DNA of 64,000 nucleotides from NCBI GenBank assembly GCA_012064385.1, contig QRDG01000131.1, positions 632,459 to 696,458 on the forward strand. Reading direction: 5' to 3'. A program made the position numbers and the translations under genes. Source of the DNA: Puccinellia tenuiflora. Its lineage: Eukaryota; Streptophyta; Magnoliopsida; Poales; Poaceae. How positions within the stretch are numbered: the first letter of the stretch is position 1; each line of letters begins with the position of its first letter. Shown here one piece after another: positions 13,468-24,229 of this stretch. Under the pieces are notes generated by a model. It saw only the letters and a list, made by a program, of their open reading frames with translations. It was not told the DNA's origin and did not search any database.

Positions 13468-13544
13468 CCATCCTTGACGCAAGACTTGGCGGCGCGGCCG
13501 AGGCAGATCCTGTCATGGAACCCGACGACGTGGTCGATGCAGAC

Positions 13545-13820
13545 CTTGTCGATGAACCTGAGGTCGACACGGACCTTGTCGGAGAACCTGGCGACGTGGC
13601 CGATGCAAACCTTGTCGATGAACCTAAGGTCGACGCGGACCTTGTCGATGAACCTAAGGTCGACGCGGACCTTGTCGATGAACCTCAGGTCGATGCGGAC
13701 CTTGTCATTGAACCTGAGATCGAAGCGGACCTTGTCGATGAACCTAAGGTCGATGTGGATCTTGTCGATGAACCTGAAGTCGACGTGGACCTTGTCGATG
13801 AACTTGGCGATGAGGTCGAT
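13545..13820. repeat. 30-bp tandem repeat, about nine units
   Basis: Units start with CTTGTCGATGAACCT and recur at 13545, 13575, 13611, 13641, 13671, 13701, 13731, 13761 and 13791, so the period is 30 bp with one 36-bp unit. Because all periods are multiples of three, both strands stay open: plus gives an acidic repeat (DLVDEPKVDA type, ORF 13515-14138), minus a basic/hydrophobic one (RFIDKVRVDL type, ORF 13371-13835). The repeats sit just inside the PBS of Tat-1, where gag should begin. Confidence 0.9.
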
Positions 13821-13885
13821 GCAGGCCTTGATCAAGATCTCGATGAAGATCTCGACGCCGATGGAGATGAAACCAGCACTTGCGC

Positions 13886-13903
13886 CGCCTACCTGGCGTG
13901 CCA
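13886..13903 (-). promoter_or_regulatory. Primer binding site of Tat-1
   Basis: The minus strand reads TGGCACGCCAGGTAGGCG two bases after the LTR end. Tat-2 has the close variant TGGCGCGCCAGGTAGGGG at 44575-44592. I do not assign the tRNA with certainty. Confidence 0.6.
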
Positions 13904-13905
13904 GA

Positions 13906-14885
13906 TGTCGTGTCTTGGATCACGCACACCAGGAGTAAAGGATACCCCCTTTTTAGGTTCGGCACAGGGCGCGAAGGAGGCTGGGAGACATCATCCGCCT
14001 GGAGAACCTCATCAAGATCTCCGATCTACGTACAAGCAAGCAACACAGGGACACAGGGAGTTTACCCAGGTTCGGGCCGCCCGGAGGCTAAAAGCCCTAC
14101 TCCTGCATGTCTGGATTGAGTGGTTTATCATGGTGTAGCTTACAGAGGTGGTTGCGGGTGAGAACCCAGGAGGTGTTGGCTAGAGGTTGAAGACGAGCAG
14201 ATCCTGTCCCGGAGGAGATCACCTCTCGCTTCTACTACTCTTCATCTGGTGCGCTACCTAGCCTAGCCTCCGACTCTCTGGAAATCCATCCATTCGTCCC
14301 TCCGTCCACTCCCTCAGGTGCCTTGGTCCTCCTTTTATAGGCTAAGGGTGTCCCACAGGGGCACCTTTGGGGACGGAGGGGTTTTAGGCGGGAAAACCCC
14401 TCCGGGTTCTTCTTAGGGGGTGACGTGGCCTCCTCTCATCCAAGTATTCTTCTGAGGGTGGTTAGGTGCGGTCGCCCACCTTTTGCAGGGCGGGCGGACA
14501 AGGACTGGCACCTTTTCCGACCGTGTCCCCCCGCGGCGCCTCCATCTTCTTGGCGCCCAAGTCTTCTAGGAGCTTCCAGCCGGAGCTGGCAAGCTTATCC
14601 TCTCCGCTTGTACGGAGGTTGGATCCCGGGGGTGAGCCTGGCCTCCTACCGGGCGTCCGGGTCCCCGGGACCTCCGCGTCATCTGCCGAGTTGAGGGCGA
14701 CCCCGGGAGGTCTCATAGCCCTTAGTCGTGGTTGTTGATGCCGTCCTTGCCTGGTCACTGTGGGGCAGATGGGGGGCCTATCTGCCAGCCTTGAACCTTT
14801 GCCTTGTTCGTCTTCTTGGTGGGCCCACTGGTGGTGGACCCACTTTGACCGCGCCAGGGGAAGACCGTGTTCCACTGTTGCGACA
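13906..14885 (-). repeat. Tat-1 5' LTR (about 980 bp)
   Basis: The minus strand runs from TGTCGCAACAGTGG at 14885 to ACACGACA at 13906. The right border is inferred from the TGTCG start shared with Tat-2 and is less certain than the left one, which abuts the PBS. A TATA box (CTATAAAAGG) lies at 14340-14331 on the minus strand. Confidence 0.65.
14331..14340 (-). promoter_or_regulatory. TATA box of Tat-1 LTR
   Basis: CTATAAAAGG on the minus strand, about 430 bp upstream of the LTR end, fits a Pol II core promoter for the element's transcript. Confidence 0.55.
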
Positions 14886-15205
14886 GAGAACCCAAGATAC
14901 ATCTTCGTAGTGTCTCACTCTACTATACTCATATATGGTGGCCTCGGCCACCGACCTCCTCATGTGAGGAGTTGGTTCTTTTGGTTTCTTATTTGGTTTT
15001 CCCTAGACCTATATGTGTCACTATGTGCACCTAATGGGAAAATGCTCGCACTTGGCCTTTCATGTTTGGTTCTTGCAAATGTGAGTACAATGCCATATTA
15101 TGATAGTTTGGAATCTATCCTAAGCCCCTATCTCTTCCCGGAAGCCAACTCTACCATCTTTGCACGCATTCCCTTGAAAAACATGAGGGTCAGGCTCCAG
15201 GTCCC

Positions 15206-15836
15206 GGCACTACCGATGGTATCACGGTACTACCGCCCTCCCTGTGATTTTTTTGCAGATTTTTCCTTCGCTGGAAAACTGCAGGGAGCGGTACTACCGC
15301 GTGTACCCCGGTACTGCCGGCCTCTCGGTACTGCCGCCTACGGGCCGGTACTACCGGGGACCGCGGGTTTTCACTTAAGAGGGACCCGTAGGGGAGGGGG
15401 TTAAGTCAACCCTCATTTCTTTCCCTTCCCGTGCGCGCTCCTCTCTCTCTCATCCCGCGGGAGGAACCTGCCCTAGGTCACCGACGCCACCATCTCCGGT
15501 GCCCCCCGCCAGATCTGTTCCATGGAACGGCTCCCCTCTTCGATCTCCTCCCCATGGCATCCGGTATTTTCTCCTTTGCTTCCCCTTAGGTTTCTTTGTT
15601 GGAACCCTAGATGTAGTTATGAGAAAATTCTAGATGCACGTTTTTTGGTCAAAACTCTTGGAGGAGATTGATGGTAGCACCTTCTAGGAGTAGGCCTTAG
15701 CATCCCTCTGTGGATTTGTAGACAAACTATGGCTCGAGTCTTGTCGTTTCTGTTCTAGGGGAGTCAACCGATACTACCGGGCTAGTTTCGGGTGAGTACC
15801 GGGACCCCGGTACTACCGGCTTTCTGCCGGTACTAC
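15206..15836. repeat. Dispersed 11-bp palindrome CGGTACTACCG
   Basis: Exact or near copies occur at about 15206, 15225, 15289, 15309, 15326, 15346, 15768, 15808 and 15826. The motif is a perfect inverted repeat around a central C (CGGTA-C-TACCG). Copies are irregularly spaced, so this is not a tandem array. Confidence 0.8.
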
Positions 15837-16200
15837 CGCTCCCTAGACCTGAAACCTGGACTGGACTCTAGTCTGTCTTCAATTTCACACTGGTATGTTT
15901 TGGTTTATGTTTTTCTTGCGAATGTTTGCACTTATCTATCATTCCCTCCCTATCTATGTTGTTTTCACAGGTGGTTCGCGTGGTGGGGGTGCTCCCCGTG
16001 GCAAGCAGCCCCGTTCCTATGAAGACGAGATCAAAGAAGAAGAGTTGGTTCCTCCAGCTCCTGCAGCCAAGACAGCTCGTCGGCGTGCTATGGATCAGCA
16101 GAAGACTCAGCGTACGGCTCCTCCCTTTTCGGCTTTAGTAGTGGCGAGGACTCCCACTAGCGGATCCTTTTCCTCAGCATCTTCCCTTTGTGTCCTGTAG
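15554..16200 (+). pseudogene. Predicted two-exon gag-like leader ORF
   Basis: An ATG at 15554 begins a 10-nt exon (to 15563) followed by a GT at 15564. A pyrimidine-rich AG acceptor at 15969-15970 opens a frame from 15971 to the TAG at 16198-16200. The donor leaves one base that completes a Gly codon, so the product starts MASG and continues GSRGGG. It is about 80 residues, rich in Gly, Arg, Lys and Pro, with an acidic EDEIKEEE stretch, as expected for a gag N-terminus or RNA-binding tail. I recognise no domain. The frame probably ends early because the downstream part was deleted; alternatively exon 2 has another upstream start and no splicing. Confidence 0.3.
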
Positions 16201-16852
16201 ACAGATCCGGTCCAGCCGGGGAGGGGGAGCTGTTCTTTCCCCCTTTTTTGTTAGATATATGACCGACTAAGTTATCATTCGGGTTAACTTATCTAGAGCC
16301 GTTGCTGATGTTCGTTGATATCCTTTCCCTTTCATTTGCATCCCCAAAGATCACAAAGAGTCCAACTTAACAAGAATCGACGGAAAACGCAACGGCATGC
16401 ATCCCCTCTTAACTTTTTTCTTAAAACATGCATCGGAGCAAGGACTTTGAAACTCAAAGCTATGGCGATCGTGGCTTCTGGCTCTGCTAGCGCTGCCCGG
16501 ACCATCCCTAGCCCCCAAGTCTATTGGAAATCAAGACCAGAAGATCAACCAAAAAAGGCAAAGGGATGATTGCGGAAAACTGAGGGCGAACAAAGAAAAA
16601 CGGATTTCCTTTGTTCACAAAAGATTTTGGGGGAAAACCCCCTGGTTCTAGCGGTTTACACACGGGGCCATCCGGACACGCTTGCTCATTTTGCCTGTGC
16701 GAATCTGACACCAACGCTGTTTTCCATCTTGCGATGGGGTTAGGCACTCCAGCGGTTTACACACGGGGCTCTCCCGGACACGTTTGCGGCCCTTTTTTTA
16801 CGGTGCAATTTCGGCACCCTACGTCACGGGGCGGTCCCGTCCTTCATTCGCC
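16201..16852 (-). other. Tat-2 3' untranslated region
   Basis: Downstream of the Tat-2 integrase stop (TAA at 16853-16855, minus) there is about 650 bp of non-coding sequence. It carries a two-copy direct repeat about 101 bp apart. No 3' LTR follows: neither the TGTCGACACC start nor the GCGACA end of the Tat-2 LTR is present before the Copia-like segment, so the 3' LTR has been lost. Confidence 0.5.
16650..16797. repeat. Two-copy direct repeat, offset about 101 bp
   Basis: AGCGGTTTACACACGGGGC occurs at 16650-16668 and again at 16751-16769, each followed by a CCGGACACG block. It lies in the 3' untranslated region of Tat-2. Confidence 0.75.
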
Positions 16853-17095
16853 TTACGGATAGTACTTCTGGAGGTGGTACCGATGAAGATGCTCAATGTT
16901 ACATGAGTTCTTCACTGGCACCCCTCCTCTGTCTCCAGGCGATCCACGCCCGGCCTGAGGATGCGTACTACCCGGTAAGGGCCTTCCCACGGTGATGAGA
17001 ACTTATTCATTCCTTTAGTCCTTTGTTTGCGACGGAGGACCCAATCTCCTTCCTTTAATTCCCGGGGTCGAACTCGCCGATTGTGGTAGCGCCGG
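16853..17095 (-). pseudogene. Tat-2 integrase C-terminus (GPY/F module)
   Basis: The minus frame from 17095 reads RYHNRRVRPRELKEGDWVLRR and then the SPWEGPYRV motif, the GPY/F-type C-terminal module of Gypsy integrases. It continues directly from 29661 across the Tekay insertion. The main frame stops at 16912, but a neighbouring frame carries the usual C-terminal IEHLHRYHLQKYYP ending at TAA 16853-16855. So a small indel around 16920-16935 has shifted the end. The pieces at 29661-30502 and 42506-45293 are the rest of this element. Confidence 0.85.
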
Positions 17096-20000
17096 TGTAA
17101 CAGCCCCGGTTTGGAATCTGAAAATACGAATAAAATTTCCACTTTTGCATTTCATATTGCATCATGACACCCATGTTTAATTTGCTTCACATGAAATAAT
17201 ACTTTGGCTTTAAATATTAATTCAAGGTTGGTGAATAATATTGGACAACCAAAATTCAAATTGAGCTTTCATATTTGTCCAGGAAGTTCTAATATATTCA
17301 AATATGGTTATTGCAAAAATTAATGCAATTGCCAATTCAAATAATTAAAAAAAGATCAAATTGTCTGTGAGCAATTCCAAAATAATTTACATATAAAATG
17401 TTTTTCAAATGGGCTGCAAATTTTATGACAGCTCCCAAATATAATATATTGGCTCTGTGAATTTTTCCAGAATTTTTAAAAAATATTTAAGGGCCTGAAA
17501 TAATTGCCTAAATCCTACTGGAATTATTTGGAAAAAGGGAAAAGATGAAAATCCTGACAGGTGGGTCCCCCTGTCAGCTCTCTCTCTCCTCCCTCTTCCC
17601 TGTGGCGACAGGGAAACCACTGCCGCCACGACCGCCGCGTCGTCGTGGCCTCCCCTTGCTCCTCCTCGCTCCCTGGCCCCTGGATGATAAGAAGCTCCCC
17701 CGCGACGCCCTACTCTCCCTCCCCCCCCCCCCCCCCCCCCCGCTGCAGCAAACCCTAAACCTAGCGGCGCCATGGCCGTGAGCTAATCCGAGCCGCCGCC
17801 GCATCGCCGTCGACAGGAGCTGCCCCAGAGCCGGCTGAGCACATCACTGTCTTCGCCTCGTCCTTCGGCTAGGAGGAATTGGACCCGGGGGCTGGGGATC
17901 GACGCCGTCATCTTAGTCTTCACCGGCACTGCCGCCGTCCTCGCGAATAGCCGCCGTTCCAGGCCTCCTCCGCCACCACTGAGCGCACCCACGCAACGAG
18001 GGTGAGCACGGGGTCCTCGGAGACCTACTCCCTCCTCTCCCCACTCTCTAGTTCGCCGTGGTCGCTTTTGCCCGTCGCCGGCCGCCGCCTGTTGTCGATG
18101 TAACCGTTGCACCGGCGACCAAGAAATGGCGGCGTAGCCCGTTCTAGGTTACCTGTAGTGAGACACGTCGAATCCGCCCCCTCTCGGACTCCCTCAGGCA
18201 CGCACGCGACGGATCGGTGCATGGCCGTGCCGCCGGTCACCGCCGCACCGTGTCGGTCTTGGCATCGACCCCGGGTCAAACCGACCCGTGGGCCGCAGTG
18301 CCAGCGTGGCCGCCACCGTGGCACCTGGCCCACGCGCCAGCCGCTATGGCTAGCTGGGCCTGCGTGAAAAACGTTTCGGGCAATTTTCCTGAAATTAAAT
18401 AAATAGATAGATTTTGAATTAAACTTCGAAATTCAGTAACTTTTGAACCACAACTCAGAAAAATGCAAACAATATACCAAAATGCTTAGAAAAGGAATAT
18501 ATACCTCTTAGTACCCTTGCCATGATCAATTAAATTTATTTAATTGCATTTGATTAATAAATACTAAAATGGCAGAATATAATTGGAAATTAGAAATTGC
18601 ATAACTTGAGAAATAATTATCCAAAATTTACAAATAAAGTACCAAATTGTTCAGGGAATTAATATCCATCTGCTAGTTCTATTTATATGTTAAAATGAAT
18701 ATTCTAATTTCTGTTAAATTGAATTTACTAAAATGGCAGAAATAATCACCTTTTTGGAAAGTCCATAACTTGAGTTTTGTTTGCTCAAAAATCATGTTTA
18801 ATAGCTCAAAATGTTCAGTAAGCAATGAACTACAAGTTTATGTCATTTGAGAGAATTGTAGAATTAATTTTGGTGTTGTTTATTAAAATTAAATAAAATG
18901 GCAGATTTAAATCAATAATTGGAAATATCATAACTTGATAAATATTGATCCAAAAATTGCAAACGAAGTACCAAAATGATCAGGAGAACAATACCTATCT
19001 AATAATGTCATTTTCATGCATATAGGACTCATATTTCAGTACTGGACCTTTTGGAGAATTACTTAATTCACTAAGTTAAAGATGGAGTTTTAACCCGTTA
19101 ATTGCAATATTTATTTTAGGGGTTCCATTTAACTTGTGGGACATGCCCAGTACCATTTCAATGCATAATTTGACCATATCATCATGAGTGTGCATTGCAC
19201 CTTTGTATTCGTGTTATTTATTTCGTTTCCTGTTATTGTTTGTGCTCCGGTAGATTCAGGAGTCGAGGTTCCACCACAATACCTCGACGATCTGCGCGAC
19301 CAGAACTTTCAGCAAGGCAAGAGATAACCTAACCTTCTTGGAATCTAGCATCCTATTGCTTTATAAACTTATTTTATCCACCATAATATTGCATTCGATT
19401 CCAATGACAATTTTGGTCAATGCTAGAGTCTCCTATGTATGCATGTTTTTCCCCCCGAACCATCACATGCTTCCCTTCCTATGAAACCTAGGTTTGATGT
19501 GTTGGCCTGAGACAAAGATATAATTGTTGTATATATATATGCTTAGTGATGCTTAGCCATGCTTAGTCAAATGCTTTATGTCCGTTGATTAAATTCTATA
19601 ATTGTTGAAGTTGATGGAATGTTTCGGACATGGTGGTGAAGTGTGGTACTTAATTAATTTGCTTAAAAGGCTGGGGTGAGTTGCCATCGGGGATGGTGTT
19701 TTGCCTCACTCTTGCCCCTAGGTGCGAGTTCCTGTCTTCGGACTCAAGGTTTGAGCGTGCTGCCATTGGTGGGGGTATGGGCTCCTTACTAACTGAATAA
19801 CTTGTGCGGGCGTATCCAAGGGTCCTCTAGTTTGCTATTTCCATTTGCGCGTGGGTGTGTGAGCGGAAAAAGAAACGATGAGGATGGTAGTGTTTAGGAT
19901 GTGGCGATGGGGGCAGGGGCTGAAATAGGCTGGGTAAACTTGTCCTGTCGCCACAGATGACTCTTGGATAGTCTCATGCGAGGTAAAGGTTTAACCGCGC

Positions 20001-20959
20001 CCACTCGCCGGCCTTCCCCGGAAGAGGGCCAATCAGGTGAGCCGGACGGTACCAATGGGTAAATTAGTACACCCCTGCAGGGTTAATCTTTTCGAAAAGT
20101 CGTGTCCACGGTTACGGACGCCTTGGGAATGGATTTACGGGATCATAAATAACTTTAACCTAATAAAAATTTGGCAGCTAGAGGTTGCAATTACAACGTG
20201 TAATAAAAGGTTCATTTCCTCGAGGGTGATTCGAGGGAGTGCCTTGGTGGAAAGGGGAGGTGGATTCTTGGTACTATTGGTTTGATGAGAACCGAAGGAA
20301 AAAAGTTACTCTCTTATCCCTTTTTCAGAAAATACTCTGAGTAGTCGATGCCATGGGTCTTTTATATCTTTTGAAAGGAAAATCTAGCTTTATGCAAATT
20401 AGCTACTATACAGCTTTAGAGCCTCCGTCATCATTGGTCCTATATCGCCCTACTAAACTTGCGAGTACGTCGTACTCAGTCTCTCTTTGCTGCCTTTATA
20501 ATTTGTTTCAGAGGAGGACGACACCGAGCACACAGGTGGTTTCTTCTTGGACATCGACGAGTAGTTCGGGGTTCCCAGGTGGCAGCTTGGGACCGTGGAA
20601 CAAGCTGGCTGGGGTTGTTTATGTGTAGGCCTCTTAAGCCCTATTTTTGGATCTTGTTGTACTAGACAACACTACTTCGCTTCCGCATGATGTACTGATG
20701 GGTCTGTGACCCCTTTTGTGTGTAATATTTGTATCTTTCTCATATATGAGTTGCTATGTGAATCTTTGTGTCGTAGAGTTTGTGATGTGCCAGTTGTTCC
20801 ACAAGTCTTGATCTCTGTTTTATACATTGATAGCTATGCCAGTGTTTATGGCACGATCGATGTGTTGCGTGGGAGCGGTAATTCCATGCCCTTCGATTGT
20901 GTAGCATAGCATGTGGGTTACATAGCCTCTCTGTATAATTCCAGGGTCGGGGCTCTACA
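17096..20959 (+). repeat. Tekay 5' LTR (3864 bp)
   Basis: It starts TGTAACAGCCCCGG and ends GGGGCTCTACA. It is AT-rich except for a CpG-rich block at about 17560-18370, the likely promoter and leader region, where several spurious ORFs appear on both strands. It carries a 21-nt C run at 17721-17741. Confidence 0.95.
17721..17741. repeat. Poly(C) run, 21 nt
   Basis: A homopolymer of 21 C in the 5' LTR. The matching site in the 3' LTR (26442-26454) has 13 C, so the tract has changed length since insertion or is mis-sized in the assembly. Confidence 0.9.
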
Positions 20960-20962
20960 AGT

Positions 20963-20974
20963 TGGTATCAGAGC
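20963..20974 (+). promoter_or_regulatory. Primer binding site, initiator tRNA-Met
   Basis: TGGTATCAGAGC begins three bases after the LTR end. It is the usual minus-strand primer site of Tekay-type elements. Confidence 0.95.
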
Positions 20975-21361
20975 AGGACTGCCTTTAGGAAACCCTTTCT
21001 ATTGGTTGATGTCGAGTCTAGTTGAAAATTATTTATAACCTAAAAATGAGTTGTGGAAACCTTTTTAGGATTCTTTTTACTCCTCATCCAACTCGCTCTA
21101 CTCTGATTTCTTACCTCTATTTGTTTTAACGTGATGTCAAAGTTTTAGGTTCTCGGGGTTGGGTTCTTACCGTCCAGTGTGTGTCTCGAGTCCGTTAATA
21201 CCTTTGCTACCGCCGCGTTGACATGGTGTCACATGTGGTTGTTTTGTTTTGTCTTTTCCTATTAGTGCCATCTTAAAGATCTATATTGGGGAGGACTCAG
21301 ATGCTCTATCCTAATTGTTTGGAGATGATTACTAACTATGTCATTGTTCCAAATCTTCAGA
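20975..21361 (+). other. Tekay untranslated leader
   Basis: About 390 bp lies between PBS and gag. Its first ~200 bp are similar to the leader of non-autonomous element B (7780-7983, minus), including the block after the PBS. This is the region where a packaging signal would be expected, although none is proven here. Confidence 0.6.
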
Positions 21362-22588
21362 ATGGCTCCAGCCCGCCGTGGTAACCAAGGTGTTCCGGAT
21401 GCACCGCCGCCACCCTCAATGGCGGAGGTTCTGATGGCCATCGAGGAGAACCGGCTGCGAAATGAGCGTCTGCTCGAGCAGTTGGTTCAACAAGGGGCTA
21501 GGAGGAACAACGACTGCAACACTCTCACCGAGTTCTTGCGGTCCCAACCTCCCACTTTCTCTGAAGCTAAGGAGCCGCTAGATGCTGATGATTGGCTCCG
21601 TGCTCTCGAACGCAAGTTCACGGCCTTGCACGTTCCGGTGGCGGAACAAGTCAACTTCGCCACCTACCTGTTGAATGGAGCCACCGGCTCTTGGTGGGAG
21701 AGCCATGTGTCGATGTTCGACGCTGGCCATGTCTTCACATGGGCGGAGTTCCGCACGGCCTTCCGTGCGGCTTGCATCCCCAAGCCCATCATGGACCTCA
21801 AGAGGAGGGAGTTCCTGGACTTGACCCAGGGACGCATGGACGTCCAAGCCTATGGGCGGGAGTTCAACCACCTCTCCCGTTACGCCCCTCGGGACGTGAC
21901 AAATGACGAGGACAAGCAATACCTGTTCAGCAAGGGGCTAGCACTTCGGCTCCGCTACAAGCTCATGCCCTTCAAGTTCCAGTCCTATCAGGAGCTCTAC
22001 AACCAGGCTCTTACTATGGAGCAGGGTAGGAAGGAGCTGGAGGCTTCCAAGAGGCTAGCTCCCACTGACAACCAGAGCTCCTCCTCTGAGGGAAAGAAGC
22101 GCCGGGTATTTGTGCCCTTCAGTGCGGTGCCTCGTGCTCCCTTCGCGCCAAGGCCTTCAGGGTTCAGGCCACCTCCGCCTCGCCCAGCTACTTCGACCTT
22201 GGGTGCGGCTGGAAGTGGCTTCCGGCCTCAGCTGCCTCCACCACCACCGAGGCCCACTTGCATCAGCTGTGGCCAGCCGGGGCACTACTCCAGAGAGTGT
22301 CCCCAGAAGGCACCGGCTACCGCGGCACCTGCACTAGCACCCTCTACCCCAGCCGCCAAGGCCATGACCGTCATCCGTGGCCACCTGAACCATGTCTCGG
22401 CTGAAGGAGTCGAAGAGGACCCCGGAGTTCTCATGGGTACGCTTCGAATCAATGATTACCCAGCTTCAGTCTTGTTTGATTCTGGAGCATCGCATTCATT
22501 CATATCCATAGCTTTTGCACACAACCATCAAATACCGTTTGCGAATATGGACTCCCCGCTAGTGGTCAAAACAACAGGATCTAGTTGA
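21362..22588 (+). pseudogene. Tekay gag and start of protease
   Basis: The frame opens at 21338, but the MAPARRG start at 21362 fits Tekay gag better. It encodes 408 residues to a TGA at 22586-22588. The capsid region includes WLRALERKFTALHVP and the SWWESHVSMF block of the retrotransposon gag family. A Pro-rich linker leads to one CCHC zinc knuckle (CISCGQPGHYSREC, about 22257-22300). The aspartic protease begins at LFDSGASHSFIS (about 22470). The TGA sits where Trp is expected, so it is a G-to-A change that cuts the protease. The frame continues in phase into pol. Confidence 0.85.
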
Positions 22589-24229
22589 CACACTAAATGG
22601 ATTGCTCCGAAAGTCTAGATTACCATAGGCTATTGGTCCTTTCCGTTCCAGCTGATAGCACTGAAGTCAGATGGGCTAGATGTAATTCTGGGTATGGATT
22701 GGCTAGTCAAATATCAGGCCAACCTGGACTGTGCTACCAAGTCTGTCACCGTGATCCACCCAACCGTCGGGCTGGTGAGTTATTGGTCACCTTCGTCCGC
22801 AACTCCATCCGCTGCCACTCCTCTTTCACCGGAGATCAGCCTATGTTTCCTGGAAGGAACCACACCGCCTGAAATGCATGAAGTTGTCGTGGTGTGTGAT
22901 TTCCCCGATGTTTTTCCGGAGGAATTGCCTGGCATGCCACCTGATCGCAGCGTGGAGTTTGTGATTGAGTTGGTTCCGGGAACTACCCCAATTTCCAAAA
23001 GGCCTTACCGCATGCCAGCGGAAGAGCTGACTGAACTGAAGAAGCAACTTGATGAGTTGTTGGAGAAGGAGTTCATCCGGCCGAGTAGCTCACCCTGGGG
23101 CTGCCCGGTCATCTTTGTCAAGAAGAGGGATACAAATGTTCCTCGGCTGGTTGTTGATTACCGCCCTCTGAATGCGGTGACCATCAAGAACAAATATCCT
23201 ATTCCCCGAATAACTGACCTATTCGATCAGCTAGCTGGTGTAAAGGTATTCTCCAAGATGAATATGAGGTCAGGCTATCATCAGATCAAAATCAGAAAGG
23301 AGAATATTCCGAAGACTGCTTTCACTACCCGTTATGGGTTATATGAGTACACCGTCATGTCCTTCGGCCTCACAAATGCTCCGGCTACATTCATGAGGCT
23401 GATGAACTCCATATTCCACGAATACCTCGACAAGTTCGTCATAATATACATTGATGACATCCTTGTCTACTCCAAAACCGAAGAAGAACATGCTGAGCAT
23501 CTTTGGCTGGTCCTGACCAAGCTCCGTGATCACCGCCTCTATGCCAAGTTCTCCAAGTGTGAATTTTTGCTGAAGGAGCTCATTTTCCTAGGTCATGTGG
23601 TATCAGCTGCTGGAGTAGCGGTGATACGTGACTAGATTCAGGCAATCCTGGATTGGCCAACTCCCAAGTCCGTCATGTAGCTTCCTTGGGTTGGCGGGTT
23701 ATTACTGCCGGTTCATCGAGGGCTTTTCCAAGATAGCCAAGGTACTAACTGACCTCCTCAAGAAAAAAAACAATTTGTGTGGTCAGACAAAACTGAAGAG
23801 AGCTTCCAAACTCTTAAGGTCAAGCTCACTACCACCCCGGTGCTTGTCCTTCCTGACACCGACAAAGACTTTGTCGTCTATTGTGATGCATCACTCCAAG
23901 GTTTGGGCTGTGTTTTGATGCAAGAAGGCCATGTGGTAGCCTATGCTTCTCGACAACTCAAGCCGCATGAACAAAACTACCCAACTTATGATCTAGAGCT
24001 TGCTGCCGTAGTTCATGCTCTGAAGCAATGGAGGCCCTACCTGTTGGGCAACTGTTGCGAGATCTATTCTGATCATCAAAGTCTGAAATATCTCTTCACC
24101 CAGCCGGATCTGAATCTGAGACAGAGAAGATGGTTGGAATTAATCAAAGACTATGATGTGACCCTCAACTATCAGCCCGGCAAGGCCAATGTCGTGGCAG
24201 ATGCTCTGAGCCGCAAGGCCTATTGCAAC
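22589..24229 (+). pseudogene. Tekay pol: protease end, reverse transcriptase, RNase H
   Basis: In the same frame as gag, the protease continues (DVILGMDWL at about 22678). The RT follows with the RPYRMP, VDYRPLNAVT and SGYHQI blocks and an intact catalytic YIDD at 23447-23458. RNase H includes YCDASLQGLG, DHQSLKYL and NVVADALSRK (about 23879-24215). Breaks: TAG near 22615, TAG 23633-23635, and a segment from about 23676 to 23770 that is read in another frame. The second shift lies in the A-run around 23762-23770, so the two shifts compensate. The stop codons are mostly explained by CAG-to-TAG or TGG-to-TGA transitions. Confidence 0.9.

Larger units (their letters stand above)
13468..14885 (-). 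mobile_element. Tat-lineage Gypsy element Tat-1: 5' LTR and leader
   Basis: The element runs right to left: LTR 13906-14885, PBS 13886-13903, then a leader with 30-bp tandem repeats, cut at 13468 by the Athila-like LTR. The LTR end and PBS match those of Tat-2 (44575-44610), and the two LTRs share several blocks (for example the TTTACCCAGGTTC motif near 14062 and 44730), so they are related subfamilies. No gag start like that of Tat-2 is visible in the short leader. GAGAA at 14886-14890 would be the right target duplication. The remaining interior lies outside the window. Confidence 0.7.
14886..16200 (+). mobile_element. Probable 5' region of the Copia (SIRE-like) element
   Basis: This stretch is neither Tat nor Tekay. 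It contains an upstream non-coding part with iterated CGGTACTACCG motifs, a short ATG exon, a GT-AG intron and a basic Gly/Arg/Lys-rich reading frame up to 16200. I attribute it to the same Copia element as 45294-47627 because both lie outside Tat-2 on the plus strand. That link is inference: the Copia gag, protease and most of integrase are missing, as is the 3' LTR of Tat-2. One deletion with an end near 16200 would explain both. The exact border near 16200 is uncertain. Confidence 0.45.

Noticed and set aside
13545..13820. 30-bp periodic repeats as a CRISPR array
   Set aside because: Units are directly adjacent with no spacers, the context is a plant retrotransposon, and the repeats are imperfect and in frame.
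14425..15404. Plus-strand ORFs of 60-214 aa as host genes
   Set aside because: They cross the Tat-1 LTR border at 14885 and overlap each other in different frames; no domain or splice structure supports them.
17423..18402. ORFs on both strands in the Tekay 5' LTR
   Set aside because: They recur in the 3' LTR (26135-27128) with frame changes and lie in the CpG-rich block; no domains.
20037..20909. Short ORFs near the end of the Tekay LTR (82, 91, 67 aa)
   Set aside because: They are duplicated in the 3' LTR at 28759-29610 with altered frames and have no recognised domain.
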